Below are positions 1-5,003 of a DNA stretch of 5,003 nt, one piece after another. How positions within the stretch are numbered: the first letter of the stretch is position 1; each line of letters starts with the position of its first letter. The notes under the pieces are model-generated. The model did no database searches, was not told where the DNA came from, and saw only the letters and a list, made by a program, of their open reading frames with translations. Source of the DNA: Anaerotignum sp. (lineage in GTDB: Bacteria > Bacillota > Clostridia > Lachnospirales > Anaerotignaceae). The translations under genes were made by a program, and so were the position numbers. The DNA lies in the NCBI GenBank assembly GCA_017442465.1, contig JAFRZQ010000025.1, forward strand, positions 1-5,003, read 5' to 3'.

Positions 1-1700
1 AGTGTCTGCTGGGGAACCATATCCACGACCCTTGCATTACAAACGATAACAGGAATATCCAGCGCACTGCCGGCTACTTCCGCATGGCTGTTTGTATTCT
101 GATCCAGAGGGCCTACGATGATCGCGCCAGCCTTTCTGATATAAGGCATATAGCTGGAATCCGTAGATGCAGCAACCAGAATATCACCGGGGTTGAAGGT
201 ATGTTCTACGCCGTCTCTGGCATTGATGATCCTTGCTTTACCGCTGACTCTGTGGGTGCCGATGCCTTTACCTTTGCACAGTACATCACCTACGATGTCT
301 ACACGGAGGGTATTGGTTGCGCCGCTGAAGCCCAGAGGCATACCCAGTGCGGATACAACAGTGTCACCATTATTCAGCAGGCCGCTGCCCATAGCGATTT
401 TCAGGGAGGTATCAAAGACACCGCCTTTGGGCAGTTCCCCTGTATACAGCATGGGTTTGCAGCCCCAGATCAGGTTCATCTGTCTCCAGACACGTTCGTC
501 AGGGGTGCTGGCGATCAGAGGACATGTAGGACGGTGTTTTGCGATCATTCTCGCTGTAAAACCGGAACGGGTGATGGTCGTGATCGCTGCTGTATCCAGT
601 TCTGCTGCAGTAGCACAGACTGCCATGGAAACGGCATTTGTAATGTTGATACGGGCAGGTTCTGTATAAACCGTCTTTGTCGCATAATCAATAGCACTTT
701 CAGCCTTCAGTGCAATACGGGACATGGTCGCCACCGCTTCCAGAGGGTATGCACCGGCTGCCGTTTCGCCGGACAGCATAATGGCATCACTGCCGTCAAA
801 GATCGCATTGGCAACGTCATTGGCTTCCGCCCTTGTGGGACGGGGGCTGTGGGTCATGCTTTCCAGCATCTGTGTTGCAGTGATCACGGGCTTGCCCAGC
901 TGATTTGCCTTTGCAATCAGTTTTTTCTGTACCAGAGGCACTTCTTCAGGGGGAATCTCCACACCCAGATCGCCTCTGGCAACCATGATCCCATCAGAAA
1001 CTTCCAGGATCTTATCGATATTATCCACGCCCTGCTGATTTTCGATCTTGGAAATGATATGAATGTGGCCGCCGCCGTTTTCTTCCAGAACTTTACGGAT
1101 CTTCACAACATCCGCTGCAGAACGGATGAAAGATGCCGCAACGATATCAAACCCATTGGCAACACCAAATTTCAGGTCTTCGATGTCTTTTTCTGTCAGG
1201 GAGGGCAGATGCACCTTAACACCAGGCAGATTCACGCCCTTGCGGGATTTAACGATGCCGCCGTTGATGACCTTACAGATCACATCCGTTTCTGTCATAT
1301 CTTCTACTGCCAGTTCGATCAGACCGTCATCGATCAGCACGCGGGAACCCCGGTGCAGATCTCTGGGCAGGTCTGCATATGTTACGGAAACAATGGTTTC
1401 ATCCCCTTCCACATCTCTGGTAGTCAGGGTAAAGGATGCGCCTTCTTCCAGTCTTACTTTTTCTTCTCTAAATGTTTTTACGCGGATCTCAGGGCCTTTT
1501 GTATCCAGAATCAGAGGAATGGGTGCATGCATTTCTTCCCTCGCCTGTTTCAGCTTCGAAATGGTTTCTGTATGGCTTTCATACGTGCCGTGGGAAAAGT
1601 TCACACGGGCTGCAGACATCCCATTTTCAATAAGTTTTTTCATGATTTCCACTTCATTGGTGGCAGGACCCAGTGTGCAAACGATCTTCGTTCTACGCAT
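1..1700 (-). CDS. pyk: Pyruvate kinase with C-terminal PEP-utiliser-like domain (3' end cut by window)
   Basis: Converts phosphoenolpyruvate and ADP to pyruvate and ATP in the cytosol, the last step of glycolysis. The frame is open from an ATG at 1700 to the left edge, giving 566 residues; relatives with the same layout are about 585 long, so some 20 residues are missing. Seen in order: N-terminal strand MRRTKIVCTLGPAT; cation and phosphate site R32, N34, S36 (NFSHG) with D66-T67; DTKGPEIR at 66-73, whose Glu71 marks the K+-dependent class (K+-independent enzymes carry Lys there); B domain roughly 71-165; signature IISKIEN with catalytic Lys218 and metal ligand Glu220; MVARGDLGVE with Asp244; TATQMLESM at 274-282. 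The catalytic core and C domain end near 490. An extra domain follows, with GDILVAAST and NSHAEVAG around His539, as in Bacillus Pyk, but with Asn in place of the usual Thr of TSH. Start supported by a strong Shine-Dalgarno 8 bases upstream; last gene of the visible operon. Identity is near certain. Confidence 0.97.
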   Translation of the reverse strand, partial: MRRTKIVCTLGPATNEVEIMKKLIENGMSAARVNFSHGTYESHTETISKLKQAREEMHAPIPLILDTKGPEIRVKTFREEKVRLEEGASFTLTTRDVEGDETIVSVTYADLPRDLHRGSRVLIDDGLIELAVEDMTETDVICKVINGGIVKSRKGVNLPGVKVHLPSLTEKDIEDLKFGVANGFDIVAASFIRSAADVVKIRKVLEENGGGHIHIISKIENQQGVDNIDKILEVSDGIMVARGDLGVEIPPEEVPLVQKKLIAKANQLGKPVITATQMLESMTHSPRPTRAEANDVANAIFDGSDAIMLSGETAAGAYPLEAVATMSRIALKAESAIDYATKTVYTEPARINITNAVSMAVCATAAELDTAAITTITRSGFTARMIAKHRPTCPLIASTPDERVWRQMNLIWGCKPMLYTGELPKGGVFDTSLKIAMGSGLLNNGDTVVSALGMPLGFSGATNTLRVDIVGDVLCKGKGIGTHRVSGKARIINARDGVEHTFNPGDILVAASTDSSYMPYIRKAGAIIVGPLDQNTNSHAEVAGSALDIPVIVCNARVVDMVPQQT

Positions 1701-1708
1701 ATTGCGTT

Positions 1709-1716
1709 ACCTCCTC
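1709..1716 (-). promoter_or_regulatory. Ribosome binding site of pyk
   Basis: GAGGAGGT on the minus strand, 8 bases before the pyk ATG and one base after the pfkA TAA stop (1720-1718). The whole gap between the two genes is 17 bases, too short for a promoter plus terminator. This fixes the pyk start and suggests translation of pyk follows or is coupled to that of pfkA. Confidence 0.85.
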
Positions 1717-1717
1717 A

Positions 1718-2707
1718 TTAGATGGCCAGGACTTTGATCACATCATAGATTTCCTGATCCAGTGTTTTTTTCATTTCCATGGATTCAAGCAGATCCAGCA
1801 CTTCATATTTGCCGCTGTTATAAGCCATAACAACGTTCTGCTTGCCTTCCATGATCGCTTTTACTGCATAGTAGCCCATCATGGAAGCATGCATACGGTC
1901 TGTCGCTGTAGGGCTGCCGCCTCTCTGCAAATGGCCCAGAATGGTCGCTCTTGTCTGGATACCTGTCACTTCCTGAATCTCTTTTGCCAGTTTCTGTGTG
2001 CCGCCAACGCCTTCCGCCACCACGATCAGGTTGTGACGTTTGCCGATGCTTCTGTTTTCCAGGATCTGCTGGATCACTTTGGAGCTGTCGATCACTTCTT
2101 TTTCTTCGGGGAACATAACTTCTTCTGCACCGCCGCACATACCGCACCATACCGCGATATAGCCTGCATCTCTACCCATAACTTCCACAACGGAGCATCT
2201 TTCGTGGGAGTTGGATGTATCACGCAGCTTATTCAGAGCGTCCATACCTGTGTTTACCGCTGTATCAAAACCGATGGTATATTCTGTACCGCACATATCC
2301 AGGTCGATGGTCGCAGGAATACCAATACCGTTTACACCGCGCTTGGACAGTTCTGCCAGACCGCGGTAGGAACCGTCGCCGCCGATCACCACCAGTGCAT
2401 CCAGACCCAGGATCTTATAAATTGCTGCTGCCTTATCCAGACCTTCTTCTGTCATCATTTCAGGACATCTTGCTGTGTGCAGGATGGTACCGCCCAGGTT
2501 CATTACGTTGGAAACATCCTTGCTGTACATTTCCTTGATCTCACCGCCAATGAGGCCAGCATAACCTTTACGGATGCCAACCACATCGATGTCGTAGTAT
2601 CTTGCTGTTCTGACTACTGCACGGATGGCAGCATTCATGCCGGGTGCGTCGCCGCCGCTGGTCAGTACACCGATTTTTCTGATTTTCTTTTCTTTCATAC
2701 CTGTCAT
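1718..2707 (-). CDS. pfkA: ATP-dependent 6-phosphofructokinase
   Basis: Phosphorylates fructose 6-phosphate with ATP to fructose 1,6-bisphosphate, the committed step of glycolysis; the family works as a cytosolic homotetramer. 329 residues, slightly longer than Bacillus and E. coli PfkA (319-320) because of about 7-8 extra N-terminal residues and a two-residue insertion near 201-225. Seen: nucleotide loop LTSGGDAPGMNAAIR (15-29); TAR80 (Arg72 of E. coli); VVIGGDGS (106-113), where Gly112 at position 104 (E. coli numbering) marks ATP rather than pyrophosphate use; TIDLD with presumed general base Asp135; substrate residues Arg170 (SHER), EVMGR (175-179), Glu232, Arg253, His259 and Arg262 (GHLQRGG). 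Effector-site residues Arg29, Arg33, Arg162, Glu195 and Lys223 are present. Odd: the usual PGTIDND loop reads PATIDLD, and the effector-site Arg211 of Bacillus aligns with Ile221. The ATG at 2707 is preferred over that at 2698 because its Shine-Dalgarno spacing (11 versus 20 bases) is acceptable. It lies 68 bases after mtrB and 17 before pyk. Confidence 0.97.
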   Translation of the reverse strand: MTGMKEKKIRKIGVLTSGGDAPGMNAAIRAVVRTARYYDIDVVGIRKGYAGLIGGEIKEMYSKDVSNVMNLGGTILHTARCPEMMTEEGLDKAAAIYKILGLDALVVIGGDGSYRGLAELSKRGVNGIGIPATIDLDMCGTEYTIGFDTAVNTGMDALNKLRDTSNSHERCSVVEVMGRDAGYIAVWCGMCGGAEEVMFPEEKEVIDSSKVIQQILENRSIGKRHNLIVVAEGVGGTQKLAKEIQEVTGIQTRATILGHLQRGGSPTATDRMHASMMGYYAVKAIMEGKQNVVMAYNSGKYEVLDLLESMEMKKTLDQEIYDVIKVLAI

Positions 2708-2718
2708 AACTCTATATT

Positions 2719-2724
2719 CCTCCT
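2719..2724 (-). promoter_or_regulatory. Ribosome binding site of pfkA
   Basis: AGGAGG on the minus strand, 11 bases before the ATG at 2707. The spacing is rather long but far better than for the in-frame ATG three codons later, so it decides the start. It begins five bases after the possible hairpin at 2756-2730. Confidence 0.75.
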
Positions 2725-2729
2725 AAATA

Positions 2730-2756
2730 TGAAAAGCAACCCAATATCACCTTTCA
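2730..2756 (-). other. Possible hairpin in the mtrB-pfkA gap
   Basis: On the minus strand the arms TGAAAGGTGAT and GTTGCTTTTCA can pair over 11 positions around the five-base loop ATTGG, with four of the pairs being G-U wobbles. It sits in the 68-base AT-rich gap and ends five bases before the pfkA Shine-Dalgarno. It has no GC-rich stem and no clean U-tract after it, so it is not a convincing terminator. It could affect ribosome access, RNA processing or stability of the pfkA-pyk part of the message, or be chance. This is the only non-coding stretch in the window longer than 20 bases. Confidence 0.3.
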
Positions 2757-2775
2757 AAATTTTCCCAATAAAAAA

Positions 2776-3024
2776 TTATTTCTTCTCAATTTCGATATCA
2801 CCCGCACGGATGATACCAAACTGTGTATATATTTCAGCATTGCCGCGGATCTTCATGGCAGAAGTGTTATCTGTAAACTGGGCGATCAGCACTTCGCCCT
2901 GATCCAGTTTTTCTGTATGATGGATCTTTGTCACCTCACCGCGGGTCACACCAATGATATTTACGCCTTTTTCCAGGGCTTTCACGCAGATATAGGCTGT
3001 ATCTGTTCCGATTTTTTCTGCCAT
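2776..3024 (-). CDS. mtrB: trp RNA-binding attenuation protein (TRAP)
   Basis: 82 residues that align almost end to end with Bacillus TRAP (75 residues), with a two-residue N-terminal offset. Known family role: an 11-subunit ring that, when loaded with tryptophan, wraps RNA carrying about eleven (G/U)AG triplets and so terminates transcription or blocks translation of trp genes. Seen: GVNIIGVTRG (20-29), TKIHHTEKLDQGEV (32-45), IAQFT (47-51), TSAMKIRG (54-61). The RNA-contacting triad Lys37, Lys56 and Arg58 of B. subtilis is intact as Lys39, Lys58 and Arg60. Tryptophan-pocket loop residues Thr27, Gly29, Thr32, Gln49, Thr51 and Ser55 are kept; Asp29 is Val31 and His51 is Asn53. The C-terminus has several extra residues, ending EIEKK. 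No signal or membrane segment. Start ATG has a strong Shine-Dalgarno; 13 bases after dnaE. The setting differs from Bacillus, where mtrB follows folE. No anti-TRAP or trp gene is visible. Family call is strong; the target RNAs are unknown. Confidence 0.93.
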   Translation of the reverse strand: MAEKIGTDTAYICVKALEKGVNIIGVTRGEVTKIHHTEKLDQGEVLIAQFTDNTSAMKIRGNAEIYTQFGIIRAGDIEIEKK

Positions 3025-3030
3025 AAGAGA

Positions 3031-3037
3031 CTCCTCC
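3031..3037 (-). promoter_or_regulatory. Ribosome binding site of mtrB
   Basis: GGAGGAG on the minus strand directly follows the dnaE stop codon TGA (3040-3038), so the stop and Shine-Dalgarno read TGAGGAGGAG, with six bases to the mtrB ATG. The junction leaves no room for a separate promoter and implies that mtrB is transcribed, and perhaps translationally coupled, with dnaE. Confidence 0.85.
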
Positions 3038-5003
3038 TCAGTATTTCAATGCTACATTCTTTTCGCCGAGCAGCAGCCGCAGATCCTCACAGAGGGCATC
3101 TTCCCCTGTGACCCAATAGATGCGGTCTGCCTTCATCTTTTGTTTTGTTTTTTCATCGTAGATATAAACGGGAACATCCCCGCCGTATTTTCTCAGAACT
3201 GCTGTGATCTGCTCAAAAGAAACTTTTGTGCCCGCTTCCAGCTTCAGCCAGACGGACTTGGGCGGTTCCTTTTCCCCCAGTGCCAGAGGCAGCACTTCCA
3301 TGGCGATGATCTTGCCTTCACCGTCTGCAGATACATTGGCTCTGCCTTTTACGATATAGGCTTCTTCCTCTTTGAGGAACATAGCGCACTGATTATATAC
3401 CTTCGGGAACAGGATGACTTCCATGCTGCCCTGAAAATCTTCCAGGGTCAGGAATGCCATTTTATCATTGTTTCTTGTATATTTTACAGAAATGCCTGCT
3501 GCCATACCACCAACGATCACTTTGGTTTCTTCTTCCACCTGCAGTCTGTCCTCATCCTCTTCGGGAGGGATAAAATCCAGACTGGTGTGGCTGACTTTTC
3601 TGCGCAGGGTTTCTTCGTATTCTGCCAGAGGGTGTCCGCTGACATAGATACCCAGTACTTCTTTTTCCATGGCCAGTTTGTCTCTGGAAGGATATTCAGG
3701 AATATCGGGCAGTTCATCCTTCTGCTGGAAAATATCATCATTGCCGCCCAGATCAAACAGATTCAGCTGGCCTTCGATATTATTCTTCCTCGCCTGACCG
3801 ATCCCATCCAGAATATTTTTATAAATGGTCATATACTGGCTGCGGAAACCGCCAAGGCTATCCATGGCACCGCCTTTGATCAGGCCTTCGATACCGCGTT
3901 TGTTCCATTCGCCGCCTTCCATACGATTACAGAAATCTGTCATGGAAGTGAAAGGACCATTCTTTTCTCTTTCCTTTACCAGTGCATCCACCGCGCCTCT
4001 GCCGACATTTTTGATTGCCGCCAGAGCAAAACGGATCTTACCGTCAGATACGGAGAACTGCTTATAGCCCTCATTGATATCGGGGGGCAGAAGCTGGATG
4101 CCCATTTTTTTGCATTCTTCCACATAGCCGGAAACCTTCGCCGCATTATCCATCACGCTGGTCATCAGCGCCGCCATAAATTCCACGGGGTAGTGGGCTT
4201 TCAGCCATGCTGTCTGATAGCCAACCACGGCATAGCAGGCCGCGTGGCTCTTATTGAACGCATATTTTGCGAAATCTGTCATTTCATCGAAGATGGTTTC
4301 CGCCGCTTCCACAGGGATACCATTCTTCACACAGCCGGGCACTTCATCCCCGTCGCCGTAGATGAATTTCTTTCTTTCCTGTGCCATCACGTCGGCTTTT
4401 TTCTTACTCATGGCACGGCGGACAAGGTCGCTTCGGCCGAGGCTGTAACCCGCCAGGTCACGCACGATCTGCATAACCTGCTCCTGATAAACGATACAAC
4501 CGTAGGTGTTATTCAGGATCGGCTCCAGTTTTTCATGGGTATACTGCACATTGCCGCCGGCATTTTTCCCTTTGATATATTTGGGGATAAAGTCCATCGG
4601 GCCGGGACGATACAGTGCAATACCGGCGATCATATCTTCCAGACATCTGGGCTGCAGTTCCTTCATGAACTGCTTCATACCTCCGCTTTCCAGCTGGAAC
4701 ACACCTTCCGTCTTGCCCTGACAGATCATATCATAAACCGCAGGGTCATTCTCGGGCAGGTTATCCATATCCAGTTTCACACCGTGGATACGCTCGATTT
4801 CCTGCACCGCAGACTGGATAACGGTCAGAGTACGCAGACCAAGGAAGTCCATTTTCAGAAGACCCAGTTCTTCCAGCAGTGTCATGGTGTACTGCGTATT
4901 TACCTGACCATCGTTGGCAGACAGGGGCACATATTCCATAACAGGCTCACGGCAGATGACAACACCCGCCGCATGGGTGGAGGAATGACGGGGCAAGCCT
5001 TCC
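3038..5003 (-). CDS. dnaE: DNA polymerase III alpha subunit DnaE, C-terminal 654 residues (5' end outside window)
   Basis: Replicative C-family DNA polymerase; extends DNA in the replisome and in Firmicutes acts with PolC, notably in extending RNA primers. The window starts in the conserved EGLPRHSSTHAAGVVI stretch, so the N-terminal PHP domain and the first two palm aspartates are missing; this is somewhat over half of a typical clostridial DnaE of about 1,150 residues. Numbering from the first visible residue (Glu, 5002-5000): the third catalytic Asp is Asp52 in KMDFLGLRTLTVI; fingers follow with YRPGPMDFIPKYIKGKN (131-147), CIVYQEQVMQIVRDLAGY (169-186), RAMSKKK (196-202) and NKSHAACYAVVGYQTAWLK (250-268); helix-hairpin-helix region FALAAIKNVGRGAV (325-338); internal clamp-binding motif QLNLF (412-416, bases 3769-3755); OB-fold region about 490-575 (VIVGGMAAGI, FLTLEDFQGSMEVILFP); a C-terminal domain to the TGA at 3040-3038. 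No frameshift is seen. TTG at 4996-4994 is an internal Leu, not a start. First visible gene of the operon. Confidence 0.97.
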   Translation of the reverse strand, partial: EGLPRHSSTHAAGVVICREPVMEYVPLSANDGQVNTQYTMTLLEELGLLKMDFLGLRTLTVIQSAVQEIERIHGVKLDMDNLPENDPAVYDMICQGKTEGVFQLESGGMKQFMKELQPRCLEDMIAGIALYRPGPMDFIPKYIKGKNAGGNVQYTHEKLEPILNNTYGCIVYQEQVMQIVRDLAGYSLGRSDLVRRAMSKKKADVMAQERKKFIYGDGDEVPGCVKNGIPVEAAETIFDEMTDFAKYAFNKSHAACYAVVGYQTAWLKAHYPVEFMAALMTSVMDNAAKVSGYVEECKKMGIQLLPPDINEGYKQFSVSDGKIRFALAAIKNVGRGAVDALVKEREKNGPFTSMTDFCNRMEGGEWNKRGIEGLIKGGAMDSLGGFRSQYMTIYKNILDGIGQARKNNIEGQLNLFDLGGNDDIFQQKDELPDIPEYPSRDKLAMEKEVLGIYVSGHPLAEYEETLRRKVSHTSLDFIPPEEDEDRLQVEEETKVIVGGMAAGISVKYTRNNDKMAFLTLEDFQGSMEVILFPKVYNQCAMFLKEEEAYIVKGRANVSADGEGKIIAMEVLPLALGEKEPPKSVWLKLEAGTKVSFEQITAVLRKYGGDVPVYIYDEKTKQKMKADRIYWVTGEDALCEDLRLLLGEKNVALKY

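Noticed and set aside
84..1721. A 545-residue open frame on the plus strand opposite pyk
   Set aside because: It is in codon register with pyk and its protein is rich in Cys, His and Phe with no recognisable domain. It is a mirror of codon bias in a clearly conserved gene.
2696..2698. Alternative pfkA start three codons downstream
   Set aside because: It would lie 20 bases from the Shine-Dalgarno, compared with 11 for the ATG at 2707.
2708..2728. A cluster of UAG and GAG triplets around the pfkA Shine-Dalgarno as a TRAP target
   Set aside because: Only about four triplets, adjacent, overlapping or five bases apart. TRAP sites need many triplets spaced two to three bases; these arise from the Shine-Dalgarno itself. 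The GAG run at the mtrB Shine-Dalgarno is rejected for the same reason.
2729..2757. A possible promoter before pfkA: TTGAAA, 17 bases, TTTCAT
   Set aside because: The -10 matches only four of six bases, and transcription would start almost at the Shine-Dalgarno. AT-rich sequence gives such matches by chance.
1673..2902. A 409-residue open frame on the plus strand opposite pfkA and part of mtrB
   Set aside because: Same cause: it is in register with pfkA, has Cys/His-rich low-quality protein, and runs through two conserved genes on the other strand.
4994..4996. TTG as a start codon for dnaE
   Set aside because: It is the Leu of the conserved EGLPRH segment inside the polymerase; the frame stays open to the window edge.

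Overview
All readable genes in this window lie on the minus strand, in the transcription order dnaE -> mtrB (TRAP) -> pfkA -> pyk. Both ends are cut: dnaE enters from the right edge without its N-terminal half, and pyk runs off the left edge roughly 20 residues short of the usual family length. The dnaE-pfkA-pyk linkage, the Firmicute-type DnaE with an internal clamp motif, the pyruvate kinase with an extra C-terminal PEP-utiliser-like domain and the strong GGAGG-type ribosome binding sites all point to an anaerobic Firmicute of class Clostridia. A Lachnospirales-like lineage is my best guess from the PFK sequence style (TIDLD active-site loop), but it is not proven. Base composition looks moderate, clearly less AT-rich than classical Clostridium.

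Layout, right to left on the plus-strand coordinates: 5003-3038 holds the C-terminal 654 residues of the replicative DNA polymerase III alpha subunit DnaE. 3024-2776 is an 82-residue protein that aligns almost end to end with the trp RNA-binding attenuation protein TRAP (MtrB) of Bacillus. 2775-2708 is a 68-base AT-rich gap with a possible wobble-rich hairpin directly before the next ribosome binding site. 2707-1718 is 6-phosphofructokinase. 1700-1 is pyruvate kinase. The dnaE-mtrB and pfkA-pyk junctions are 13 and 17 bases long, each with a strong Shine-Dalgarno next to the upstream stop codon. No terminator is visible between any pair, so the four genes probably share a transcript. There is no gene-free stretch over 300 bases.

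PfkA and Pyk catalyse the two committed, regulated kinase steps of glycolysis. DnaE is a replicative polymerase whose link to pyruvate kinase is already known in Bacillus subtilis. The surprise is the tryptophan-sensing RNA-binding protein between the polymerase and glycolysis genes. In B. subtilis mtrB follows folE (mtrA), and TRAP controls tryptophan synthesis and transport. Its place here raises the possibility that tryptophan sensing is co-expressed with PEP-consuming glycolysis, or that this TRAP has additional RNA targets. Secondary points of interest are non-standard residues in the PFK active-site loop and an altered TSH motif in the pyruvate kinase C-terminal domain.
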